A DNA stretch of 64,000 bases from DASUWK01 sp036378435 (GTDB lineage Bacteria; Chloroflexota; Dormibacteria; Dormibacterales; Dormibacteraceae), in the NCBI GenBank assembly GCA_036378435.1, contig DASUWK010000059.1:186001-250000 (forward strand), read 5' to 3'. A model generated the notes under the pieces. The model did not search any database. It worked only from the letters and a program-made list of their open reading frames with translations, and was not told where the DNA came from. A program made the translations under genes and the position numbers. Position 1 is the first letter of the stretch; each line of letters opens with the position of its first letter. This document shows, piece by piece, positions 8,202 through 15,843 of the stretch.

Positions 8202-9611
8202 TCACCCGACCGAGCCCTCCATCTCCAGCTGGATCAGCCGGTTGAGCTCGACCGCGTACTCGAGCGGCAGCTCCTTGGTGAACGGCTCGATGAAGCCGTT
8301 GACGATCATCGTCTCGACCTCGTTCAGCGGGATGCCGCGGCTCATCAGGTAGAAGAGCTGCTCGTCCGAGACCTTGCTGACGGTGGCCTCGTGGCCGATC
8401 GTCACCTCGTTCTCATCGCACTCGATGTACGGGTAGGTGTCGCTGATCGAGTCGTCGTCCAGCAGCAGCGCGTCGCACTTCACAAACGACTTCACGTCGT
8501 GGGCGCCCGGATAGACCTTCACCAGGCCTCGATATGAGGTGCGGCCGCCCGCCTTGCTGATCGACTTCGACGTGATGGTCGACGTCGTGTTCGGCGCGAC
8601 GTGCACCATCTTGCCGCCGGCGTCCTGGTGCTGGCCCTGGCCCGCGAACGCGACCGAGAGCACGTCGCCCTTGGCGCCGGGCTCCATCAGGTAGACGCTC
8701 GGGTACTTCATCGTGATCTGCGACCCGAGGTTGCCGTCGACCCATTCCATGGTCGCGTTCTCGTACGCCATGGCGCGCTTGGTGACGAGGTTGTAGACAT
8801 TCGTCGACCAGTTCTGGATCGTCGTGTAGCGGCAGCGCGCGCCCTTCTTGACGATGATCTCGACCACCGCGGAGTGCAGCGAGTCCGTTGTGTAGATGGG
8901 CGCGGTGCAGCCCTCGATGTAGTGGACGAAGGAGTCCTCGTCACAGATGATCAAGGTGCGCTCGAACTGGCCCATGTTCTCCGCGTTGATGCGGAAGTAG
9001 GCCTGCAGCGGGATGTCCACCTTCACGCCCTTCGGCACGTAGATGAACGAGCCGCCGGACCACACAGCGCTGTTCAGCGCCGAGAACTTGTTGTCGCCCG
9101 GCGGAATTACGGTCCCGAAGTACTCCTTGAAGAGATCCGGGTGTTCCCGCAGCGCGGTGTCGGTGTCCAGGAAGACGACGCCCTTCTTCTCCAGCTCCTC
9201 GTGCAGCGAGTGATAGACGACCTCTGACTCGTACTGAGCAGCGACGCCGGCGAGGAACTTGCGCTCCGCCTCCGGCACGCCCAGGCGGTCGAACGTCTTC
9301 TTGATGTCGTCGGGGATCTCGTCCCACGACTTGCCCTGCTTCTCAGACGCCTTGACGTAATAGAAGATGTTGTCGAAGTCGATCTTCGACAGATCGGCGC
9401 CCCACGTCGGCATCGACTTCTTGTTGAAGATCCCGAGCGAGCGCAGCCGGAACTTCGTCATCCATTCCGGCTCTTGCTTCATGAACGAGATCTCGCGCAC
9501 GACGTCCTCGTTGAGGCCGCGCTTGGCCTTGAAGACGTACTCCTCGGGCACGAAGAACCCGTACTTCTCCTTGTAGTCCTTGCCGATGTCGATCTTCGGT
9601 GCGGTTGCCAT
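8202..9611 (-). CDS. sufB: SufB, Fe-S scaffold subunit
   Basis: The product has 469 residues, the usual SufB length. It shows the SufB hallmarks GKSWDEIPDDIKKTFDRLGVPEAER in the N-terminal half, NKFSALNSAVWSGGSFIYVPKGV, the cysteine-containing EGCTAPIYTTDSLHSAVVEI, and the C-terminal CDENEVTIGHEATVSKVSDEQLFYLMSRGI. By family, SufB receives sulfur and, with SufC ATPase and SufD, assembles [4Fe-4S] clusters. It begins immediately after the sufC stop (sufC ends at 9612). The start is the ATG ahead of ATAPKIDIGKDYKEKYGF. Confidence 0.96.
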   Translation of the reverse strand: MATAPKIDIGKDYKEKYGFFVPEEYVFKAKRGLNEDVVREISFMKQEPEWMTKFRLRSLGIFNKKSMPTWGADLSKIDFDNIFYYVKASEKQGKSWDEIPDDIKKTFDRLGVPEAERKFLAGVAAQYESEVVYHSLHEELEKKGVVFLDTDTALREHPDLFKEYFGTVIPPGDNKFSALNSAVWSGGSFIYVPKGVKVDIPLQAYFRINAENMGQFERTLIICDEDSFVHYIEGCTAPIYTTDSLHSAVVEIIVKKGARCRYTTIQNWSTNVYNLVTKRAMAYENATMEWVDGNLGSQITMKYPSVYLMEPGAKGDVLSVAFAGQGQHQDAGGKMVHVAPNTTSTITSKSISKAGGRTSYRGLVKVYPGAHDVKSFVKCDALLLDDDSISDTYPYIECDENEVTIGHEATVSKVSDEQLFYLMSRGIPLNEVETMIVNGFIEPFTKELPLEYAVELNRLIQLEMEGSVG

Positions 9612-10406
9612 TTACTCCTCCACCTCCGAGGCACCGACGGTGGCTACCTCCGAAGCACCCCATTCCGCGTAACCGGTCTCTTCCAACCTGTCGGCGACCT
9701 CCGAGCCGCCCGAGAGCACGAATCTGCCGTTGACGAGCACGTGCACGAAGTCCGGCTTGATGAACTGCAGGATCCGCGTGTAGTGCGTGATGATCAGCAC
9801 GCCCAGGTCGGGACCGCGCAAGCGGTTGACCGCCTCGCTGACGAACTTGATCGAGTCGATGTCGAGCCCCGAGTCGGTCTCGTCGAGAATCGCGATCTCG
9901 GGCTTCAACATGGCCATCTGCAGGATCTCGGCGCGCTTCTTCTCACCGCCCGAGAAGCCGTCGTTGATATAGCGGGAGAGGAAGGAGTCGTCCATGCGCA
10001 GCACATCAAGCTGATCGCGCAGGAGCGCCCGGAATTCCTTGGGCGTGATCTGCTTGGCGCGGTCCTTGCCGGTCGGATCCCGGCGCGCGTTGAGCGCTGT
10101 GCGCAGGAAGTTCGCCATGGTGATGCCCGGAACGACGACCGGGTACTGGAACGCCAGGTAGAGGCCGAGGCGAGCGCGCTCGTCGGGTTCCAGGTCGAGC
10201 AGGTTCTGCCCCTTGAACTGCACGTCCCCGCCGAGGACCTCGTATCCAGGATGTCCCATCAGCGTGTGCGACAACGTCGACTTGCCGGACCCGTTCGGGC
10301 CCATCACCGCGTGCACCTCGCCTTTCGAGATGCCGAGCGAGATGCCCTTCAGGATCTCGCGGCCCTCGACTCCGACTTTCAGGTCCCGGATCTCGAAATC
10401 TGCCAC
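9612..10406 (-). CDS. sufC: SufC ATPase of the SUF complex
   Basis: This is a 264-residue ABC-type ATPase. Walker A is GPNGSGKST (residues 36-44), the signature is FSGGEKKRAEILQ and Walker B is AILDETDSGLDID. The ETDSGLD variant is diagnostic for SufC, as against the usual DEPTSALD of importers. It drives the conformational cycle of SufBC2D. It is the first structural gene after sufR, 4 bp downstream of it, and so under the control of the operator near 11050. About ten C-terminal residues rich in Glu and Val extend past the usual SufC end. Confidence 0.95.
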   Translation of the reverse strand: MADFEIRDLKVGVEGREILKGISLGISKGEVHAVMGPNGSGKSTLSHTLMGHPGYEVLGGDVQFKGQNLLDLEPDERARLGLYLAFQYPVVVPGITMANFLRTALNARRDPTGKDRAKQITPKEFRALLRDQLDVLRMDDSFLSRYINDGFSGGEKKRAEILQMAMLKPEIAILDETDSGLDIDSIKFVSEAVNRLRGPDLGVLIITHYTRILQFIKPDFVHVLVNGRFVLSGGSEVADRLEETGYAEWGASEVATVGASEVEE

Positions 10407-10410
10407 TACC

Positions 10411-11016
10411 TCAGCCCTTCTCCTTGATCAGATATGTGCAGCTGGGGCTCCCCTCCGGGATCCAGCTGTCTCGTTTCACGTTGACGCCCAGAAGGCGCCG
10501 GTAAAGCTCCTGCTCGGCCTGGCACGGATGACCCGTCAGCCCGGCCACGTCCGCGATCGGACAGTTGTGCTGCCGGATCGCGTAGGCGCCCTCGCCAGCC
10601 GGAACCACGTCGGCCATGTGACCGTGCTCGGAGGCCAGCTGGGCGAGCTCCCGCACGCGCCCCTCGAGGTCCAATCCTCGCATGCGGCCGCCGTATTCCG
10701 CCTGCATCGCGCGCGCGCGACGCTTGAAGAACCTCTTCAGCTCGTCCTGCGGGATGAAGTCGACCAGCTCACGCGCCAGCTCTCTGTGACCCTGCGGAAA
10801 GCGCTCGTCGGCTGCCGCCGCCAGCGCGTAGACGTGCGCCGGCCGGCCGCGCGCCGCCTTGCGGGAGCTGGTGATCACCAGCGCCGAAGCTTCGAGGGAG
10901 GCGATGTGTCGGAGGGCGCCCTGCTTCGTCAGCCCGAGGGCCGTCGCCAGCTCGGCGAGCGTGGCCGGTCCCTCCGACTTCAGATAGGCGAGGATGTCCT
11001 CCTGGCGGGAGCTCAT
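10411..11016 (-). CDS. sufR: SufR-type Fe-S-sensing transcriptional repressor
   Basis: The protein has 201 residues. The N-terminal winged helix (about 1-70) contains ILAYLKSEGPATLAELATALGLTKQGALRHIASLE, a DeoR/ArsR-like DNA-binding fold. The C-terminal half has NCPI, a second cysteine 12 residues later (GHPCQAE) and a third in SPSC, matching three of the four cluster ligands of SufR; the remaining one is absent. By family it represses the suf operon when it holds a cluster and is released when clusters run short. It is the first gene of the suf operon and sits next to a perfect CAAC-N6-GTTG operator. This combination makes the call strong. Confidence 0.93.
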   Translation of the reverse strand: MSSRQEDILAYLKSEGPATLAELATALGLTKQGALRHIASLEASALVITSSRKAARGRPAHVYALAAAADERFPQGHRELARELVDFIPQDELKRFFKRRARAMQAEYGGRMRGLDLEGRVRELAQLASEHGHMADVVPAGEGAYAIRQHNCPIADVAGLTGHPCQAEQELYRRLLGVNVKRDSWIPEGSPSCTYLIKEKG

Positions 11017-11025
11017 GCGGAGACG

Positions 11026-11031
11026 ATTCTA
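11026..11031 (-). promoter_or_regulatory. candidate -10 box of the suf operon
   Basis: TAGAAT on the minus strand lies 9 nt before the sufR ATG. The position expected for its -35 box falls inside the palindrome at 11037-11060, so a bound repressor would block the promoter. Confidence 0.55.
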
Positions 11032-11036
11032 CCGAT

Positions 11037-11060
11037 TTGATCAACGCGCCCGTTGATAAA
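11037..11060. promoter_or_regulatory. SufR operator palindrome
   Basis: ATCAACG at 11040-11046 and CGTTGAT at 11051-11057 form a perfect 7-bp inverted repeat around CGCC, with matching TT/AA flanks. The core reads CAAC (11042-11045), six bases, GTTG (11052-11055). This is the CAAC-N6-GTTG consensus reported for cyanobacterial SufR. It lies in the 37-bp divergent spacer between sufR and the MFS gene, so it could control both directions. Confidence 0.8.
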
Positions 11061-12231
11061 TAGCCGCCGGGACTATCTCGTCCTCCTGACCGCGCGATCG
11101 CTGCGCGCCTTCGGCTTCGGTTTCGGGGCCGTCCTCATCGGGATCCACCTGGACCGAAAGGGCTTTCCTCCCGTGGTCGTCGGGACGGTTCTCAGCGTCG
11201 GGCTCGGGGCGGCCGCCTTGTATGGACTCGTGCTGGCGCGGTGGTCGGCGCCGATCGGGCGGCGGCGCGGGCTGGCGCTGACCGGCCTGCTCATGGGGCT
11301 GGCCGGACTCGACCTGGCGCTGGCGACGAGCGCGTGGGAGGCGGTGCTCGCCGGCTTGACCGGGATGGTCGCCAGCGCCGGCTCCGACTACGGGCCTTTC
11401 TCGGCTCTCGAGCAGGCGGTGCTGACCGGTTCGGTGCCCTCTCAGCGACGCAACCGGGCCTTCGGCCGCTACGCGCTGTTCGGCGCCCTGGCGACGGCGG
11501 CCGGCGGGCTTGCCGCCACCGCCGGCACCACGCCCGCCCGCACCGAGCTGTTCTTTGCCGGATATGGACTGCTCGGTCTGGCGACGACTGCGCTCGCGCT
11601 CGCCCTCTCACCGGCCGTCGAAGCCACCGACGCCACGGCGACCGGTCTGCCGCTCAACCGGCGGCTCGTAGGGCTGAGCAGCCTGTTCCTGGTCGATTCC
11701 ATCGGTGGCGGGCTCGTCGCCCAGGCTGTGATCGCGTACTGGCTTCACGTTCGGTTCGGCGCCTCGGCGCAGCTGCTCGGCCCGCTGTTCGCTGTCATGT
11801 CGCTCCTGCAGGCCGGGTCGTATGAGGTGGCGGGGCGCCTAGGAGATCGGATCGGTCTGGTGAACACGATGGTGTTCACGCACCTGCCCAGCAACCTGCT
11901 CCTGGCCCTGGTCCCACTCAGTCCGACGCTGCCGGCCGCCATCGGGCTGCTGCTCGTGAGGTTCTCAATCTCACAGATGGACGTGCCCGCCCGCCAGGCC
12001 TACGTCGTGTCGATCGTCCCTGCCGGCCAGCGCGCCGGCGCGCTGGCGGTAACCGGCACGGTGCGGGGCGCAGGCCAGGCACTCGGGCCGTACGTAGCCG
12101 GCGTTGCGATTCAGGCAGCGGCCTACGGTGTGCCGTTCGTTCTGGCGGGAGCTCTGAAGGCGGCTTATGACCTGGCGCTCTTCGGCGCCTTTCGACGGGT
12201 ACGCGGAGAGCACGAAGTAACCTCGGCCTGA
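11053..12231 (+). CDS. MFS transporter divergent from sufR
   Basis: The product has 392 residues and about twelve membrane helices in two six-helix halves. The MFS loop 2-3 region (ARWSAPIGRRRGLAL) and loop 8-9 region (GRLGDRIGLV) are recognisable. The only standard start near the conserved beginning (RRDYLVLLTARSLRAFGFGFGAVLIG) is TTG at 11053, because an in-frame stop lies at 11038; this places the start codon inside the SufR operator. The gene may therefore be under SufR control. The substrate is unknown; a link to iron or sulfur supply would be a guess from position only. Confidence 0.82.
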   Translation: MINSRRDYLVLLTARSLRAFGFGFGAVLIGIHLDRKGFPPVVVGTVLSVGLGAAALYGLVLARWSAPIGRRRGLALTGLLMGLAGLDLALATSAWEAVLAGLTGMVASAGSDYGPFSALEQAVLTGSVPSQRRNRAFGRYALFGALATAAGGLAATAGTTPARTELFFAGYGLLGLATTALALALSPAVEATDATATGLPLNRRLVGLSSLFLVDSIGGGLVAQAVIAYWLHVRFGASAQLLGPLFAVMSLLQAGSYEVAGRLGDRIGLVNTMVFTHLPSNLLLALVPLSPTLPAAIGLLLVRFSISQMDVPARQAYVVSIVPAGQRAGALAVTGTVRGAGQALGPYVAGVAIQAAAYGVPFVLAGALKAAYDLALFGAFRRVRGEHEVTSA

Positions 12232-12247
12232 TGGCTGTGCTCGACCG

Positions 12248-12763
12248 ATGACCGACGATCTGACCGCACTCACAGCGGAAGACCTCGACCAGCGCCTCGA
12301 CGCCCTGAAGGTGGCGATGCGGCCTGTCGAGCAGCAGCTGGCCGAGCTGCGCGCGCAGCGCGACCTCGTGCTGACCGAGCGCCGCCGCCGCGAGCGCCTG
12401 GATCGCCGCGAGTCGCGGGCGCGTTTGCGCTCCGCCATGGCCGGCGGCGAGCTGCCGTCGATCGCGGAGCTGATCGCCGGCTCGGACGAGGGCGCCTTCG
12501 CCGACTACTCGTATTCGCTCAAGACTGGCGGTGAGGTGGCATTGGGCTTCCCGGGCGCGAGAGAGGCGACGGTGGCCTTCACCGACGGGGTGAAAACGGT
12601 CCAGGCTCGAAACCTGGCCGAGGCGGCGGAGCTCTATGCGGCCGGCTGGGAGCTCGGCGCCCCCGGCCGTCCCGGTGTCCGCATACACTTCCCGGGGACG
12701 CGCCAGGAGCGTCTCGTCGAAGCCACTGACGTCTTCGCAACACCTATCCGGGACCAGGTTTGA
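12248..12763 (+). CDS. coiled-coil protein of unknown function
   Basis: I do not recognise a family for this 171-residue protein. Residues 5-65 are charged and heptad-like (QQLAELRAQRDLVLTERRRRERLDRRESRARLR), predicting a coiled coil. The C-terminal half is a globular segment with several aromatic residues (ADYSYSLK, YAAGWELGAPGRPGVRIHFPG). No signal peptide or membrane helix is seen. It begins 16 bp after the MFS stop and ends just before the BON-domain gene, so these three may share a transcript. It could be cytosolic and DNA- or envelope-associated, but nothing in the sequence decides this. Confidence 0.6.
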   Translation: MTDDLTALTAEDLDQRLDALKVAMRPVEQQLAELRAQRDLVLTERRRRERLDRRESRARLRSAMAGGELPSIAELIAGSDEGAFADYSYSLKTGGEVALGFPGAREATVAFTDGVKTVQARNLAEAAELYAAGWELGAPGRPGVRIHFPGTRQERLVEATDVFATPIRDQV

Positions 12764-12780
12764 GGAGGTTGGCTACCGAG

Positions 12781-13437
12781 ATGCGAGTTGATAGTCTGGA
12801 TGACATGAAAAAGGAACTTCGAGCGCGCGGCGAAGCGATCTTCGGCGAAGCGCAGTCCGAGATCGCCAACTACCTCGAGCTGGTACGCCGGCTGGCGTCG
12901 CAGCGGCTTGACGAGATCGACACCAAGGACGTCAAGCGCCGCTCGCAGCGGCTGTCGAACCAGGTGACCGACTCCGTGACCGACGCCATCGTCGACGGAT
13001 TGGACTCCGTCCGCGACCGCATCCGTCCGCGACCGAAGCAGCGCCCCCCGGTGGCGCTGATCGCGATCGGCGGCGTGGTGGTCGGCGCCGGTCTGGCGGC
13101 CTACTTCCTCGGCCGCCGGCAGGAGGTGCGCGAGCGCTTCACCGAGCTCACCGGTCCGGCCCAGCGGCGGCTGCCGCAGCTGGTCGGCAAGTCTCGCGGC
13201 AACGGCCACGGTGTGAACGGCAAGTCGTTCAGCGTCGAGGAGTCGCAGCTGCGGACCGAGGTCGAGCGCGCGATCGAGTCGGGCGGCACACCCCCAGGCG
13301 ACCTCAAGGTGGACGTCGAGGGCCGCACCGTGTACCTCCGCGGGCACCTTCCCGACCGCGGCTACGTGGACGCGGCGGTCGAGCGGGCCCAGCAGGTCGA
13401 GGGCGTCGCCGCGGTCATCAACCTCGTGAGCGCCTAA
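12781..13437 (+). CDS. membrane-anchored BON-domain protein
   Basis: The product has 218 residues from the ATG at 12781, which follows AGGAGG at 12763-12768; an in-frame TTG at 12760 would start inside that site. The N-terminal 80 residues are charged and helical, then one membrane helix (PPVALIAIGGVVVGAGLAAYFLG), a basic linker, and a C-terminal BON domain of about 70 residues (LRTEVERAIESGG...VYLRGHLPDRGYVDAAVERAQQVEGVAAVINLV). BON domains bind phospholipid or act in envelope maintenance. The role here is probably envelope integrity, but no partner is evident. Confidence 0.78.
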   Translation: MRVDSLDDMKKELRARGEAIFGEAQSEIANYLELVRRLASQRLDEIDTKDVKRRSQRLSNQVTDSVTDAIVDGLDSVRDRIRPRPKQRPPVALIAIGGVVVGAGLAAYFLGRRQEVRERFTELTGPAQRRLPQLVGKSRGNGHGVNGKSFSVEESQLRTEVERAIESGGTPPGDLKVDVEGRTVYLRGHLPDRGYVDAAVERAQQVEGVAAVINLVSA

Positions 13438-13454
13438 AGCCGGCCCCAGGCAAA

Positions 13455-13518
13455 GGCGATTTGTCGGCAAATCGCCCGGTCGGCGAGGCGCGCTGAGGCC
13501 ATTTGTCGGCAAATCGCC
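13455..13518. repeat. two tandem CGATTTG-TCGG-CAAATCG palindromes
   Basis: GGCGATTTG (13455-13463) and CAAATCGCC (13468-13476) form a perfect 9-bp stem with a TCGG loop. A second copy spans 13497-13518 with one stem mismatch. They lie 42 bp apart in the gap between the BON gene and the PBP1A promoter. No T-tract follows, so they look more like a mobile palindromic repeat than intrinsic terminators. Confidence 0.7.
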
Positions 13519-13552
13519 CAAAAGGGGCGGAACCGAGCGCGGTTTATGTCCG

Positions 13553-13580
13553 TTAGACCACCTGTGGGGTTGCCTATAAT
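13553..13580 (+). promoter_or_regulatory. promoter of PBP1A gene
   Basis: TTAGAC at 13553-13558 and a perfect TATAAT at 13575-13580 are spaced by 16 bp. The ATG follows 11 nt after the -10 box, so the transcript has almost no leader. Confidence 0.6.
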
Positions 13581-13591
13581 CCCGCCGGTCC

Positions 13592-15817
13592 ATGGGGAAT
13601 CGGCCTAGCCGCCGCTACCGGACCAGGAGCGGGCACCGGCCCCGGGCACGGCTTCACGGCGAGGGTGGACCTTTCTGGCACCGGGCTCGCAGACGGGCCT
13701 GGGTGCGGAACCTGCTCGTGGTCGTCGGTGTGCTCATCGCGGTCACGCTTACCGGCGGCGCCTATGCGCAGCAGTTCGTCGCCGGTCTGCCGTCCGTGCG
13801 CGGCCTGGATTCGGCGAGCTTCGGCGGCGACGTCATCCTCACCGACCGCCACGGCATCGTCCTGGCCGACCTCGGCTACGGCGGCGGCAACCACCGCCAG
13901 TACGAGCCGCTCGCCAAGATCTCGCCCTGGTTGGTCAAGGCGACAGTCGCGGTCGAGGACAAGAACTTCTACAAGAACCAGGGCTTCGACCTCGCCGGCA
14001 TCCTGCGCGCGGCGCTGACGGACTACCGCCAGCACGGGACGGTCAGCGGTGGCAGCACCATCACCCAGCAGCTGGCCAAGCAGCTCTTCCTGACGCCCGA
14101 GCAGACGTGGCAGCGGAAGGTCAAGGAGATCGCGCTGGCCTACGAGCTGACGCAGACCTACTCGAAGAACCAGATCCTCGAGCTCTACCTCAACCGGACC
14201 TACTACGGAGCCCAGGCGTACGGCGTCGAGGCCGCCGCCCTGACCTACTTCCAGAAGGACGCGGCCGACCTGGACCTGGCGCAGGCCAGCATGATCGCGG
14301 GGCTGCCGCGGGCTCCTTCCGACTACGACCCCTTCCAGCACCCGGACTCCGCGAAGGCCCGGCAGGCGGTCGTGCTCGATTCGATGGTCCGCAACGGCTA
14401 CATCACGCAGGCGACTTCGGACGCCGCCTACAAACAGGATCTCAACATCAAGACGAAGCAGAGCAGCTTCCTGGCGCCGCACTTCGTCGACTGGGTCCAG
14501 GGCGAGCTGACGAAGCTCGGCTTCATGAACGGCCAGCAGATCACCGTGACGACGTCGCTCGACCTCAAGACGCAGCAGATCGCCGAGAAGGTCGTGCGCG
14601 ACAACCTGAAGGCGAACAAGTACCGGGATCCGAGCGGCAAGCTGCAGTCGGCGATGGTCGCGATGGACCCGCGCACCGGCCAGGTCATCGCGATGGTCGG
14701 TTCCTCCGACTACAACAACTCCCCCGGTGGTCAGTACAACTTCGCCGCCGACGTGGCCCGCAACCCGGGGTCCTCGGTGAAGCTGTTCACCTACGCCGCG
14801 GCCTTGAACCTGCGCAAGGTCACGATGGACACGATCGTCTACGACGGGCCGAGCCGGTACTACTGGCCCGGCCCGTGGGGCAACTACTACGTCACCAATT
14901 ACATCCCGCGAGCCTATGGCGACCAGCCGGTCAAGTACACCCTGCCGAATTCGCTCAACATCTCCGCCGTCAAGGTCGAGCAGGCCACCGGCATCCCCAA
15001 CGTCGTGCAGTTCGACCGCAACATCGGCATCTTCCCGCGCGACTCGCAGGGCAACCCCAACGGGAACCCGAACGGCTACACGCCCCCGCTGACGCTGGGC
15101 AGCTACCCCATCACGCTCCTGGAGGAGGTCAACGGCCTCTCGGCGGCCGCCGACCTGGGCGTCTACCACGCGCCCGAGGGCGTCCTCCAGATACAGGACG
15201 CGCGCGGGAAGACGATCTACTCGGCCGACCCCAACAAAACCCGCCGCCAGGCGTATGACGCGGGCGCCGCGTACATCGAGGCCCAGATCCTGTCCAACGA
15301 CAACAACCGGCGGCTGGTCTTCGGCACCGGCACCCCGCTGCACCTCGACGACCGCCACGCGGCGGCGAAGACGGGGACCAACGACAACTTCAAGGACGCG
15401 CTGACCATCGGCTTCACGCCGACCCTCGCGTCCGTCTTCTGGGTCGGCGACATCGGCCCTCTCAACTCGACGATGTCGAACAACTCAGACGGCGTGTACG
15501 TGGCCGCGCCAGCCTGGCACGACTTCATGGAGCAGGCTCTGAAGGGCGTGCCCGACCAGTGGTACACGGCGCCGCCCGACGTGGTGAAGAAGGGCAACGA
15601 CTACTTCCTGCTGGACGCCCAGGACATCCCGACGCTGCGCGGCCCCAGGCCTTCGCCGCTGCCGCAGCCCACGCCGACGGGGCCGACCGTCGTCGTGGTG
15701 TCTCCGGGCTACACGATCCCGTCGCCGCCCTCGCAGCCGATTCAGCCGTACCAGCCGTCGCCCTCGCCGGACGTCAGTCCGACCCCGAGCCCAGGCCAGG
15801 GGCGCCTCGGGGGCTAG
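13592..15817 (+). CDS. class A penicillin-binding protein (PBP1A-like)
   Basis: This 741-residue bifunctional peptidoglycan synthase has a basic cytoplasmic N-terminus, one membrane anchor (about 39-60), a GT51 transglycosylase domain and a C-terminal transpeptidase domain. The GT51 domain carries catalytic Glu122 in AVEDKNFY and STITQQLAKQLFL. The transpeptidase has S394-S-V-K397, S454-L-N and K593-T-G-T. The last 75 residues are a Pro/Ser-rich extracellular tail (PLPQPTPTGP, SPSPDVSPTPSP). It polymerises and cross-links glycan strands outside the membrane. It is preceded by a good TATAAT promoter and followed 27 bp later by trigger factor with its own promoter. Confidence 0.93.
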   Translation: MGNRPSRRYRTRSGHRPRARLHGEGGPFWHRARRRAWVRNLLVVVGVLIAVTLTGGAYAQQFVAGLPSVRGLDSASFGGDVILTDRHGIVLADLGYGGGNHRQYEPLAKISPWLVKATVAVEDKNFYKNQGFDLAGILRAALTDYRQHGTVSGGSTITQQLAKQLFLTPEQTWQRKVKEIALAYELTQTYSKNQILELYLNRTYYGAQAYGVEAAALTYFQKDAADLDLAQASMIAGLPRAPSDYDPFQHPDSAKARQAVVLDSMVRNGYITQATSDAAYKQDLNIKTKQSSFLAPHFVDWVQGELTKLGFMNGQQITVTTSLDLKTQQIAEKVVRDNLKANKYRDPSGKLQSAMVAMDPRTGQVIAMVGSSDYNNSPGGQYNFAADVARNPGSSVKLFTYAAALNLRKVTMDTIVYDGPSRYYWPGPWGNYYVTNYIPRAYGDQPVKYTLPNSLNISAVKVEQATGIPNVVQFDRNIGIFPRDSQGNPNGNPNGYTPPLTLGSYPITLLEEVNGLSAAADLGVYHAPEGVLQIQDARGKTIYSADPNKTRRQAYDAGAAYIEAQILSNDNNRRLVFGTGTPLHLDDRHAAAKTGTNDNFKDALTIGFTPTLASVFWVGDIGPLNSTMSNNSDGVYVAAPAWHDFMEQALKGVPDQWYTAPPDVVKKGNDYFLLDAQDIPTLRGPRPSPLPQPTPTGPTVVVVSPGYTIPSPPSQPIQPYQPSPSPDVSPTPSPGQGRLGG

Positions 15818-15830
15818 TCCGAGCCCTCGG

Positions 15831-15836
15831 TACAAT
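15831..15836 (+). promoter_or_regulatory. -10 box of trigger factor gene
   Basis: TACAAT ends 7 nt before the GTG start of tig, the leaderless geometry also seen before clpP and rplU. Confidence 0.55.
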
Positions 15837-15843
15837 CCGGCCG

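Noticed and set aside
13574..15358. A 594-codon minus-strand frame opposite PBP1A
   Set aside because: Mirror of PBP1A codon bias; no motifs, and the plus strand has all catalytic residues.
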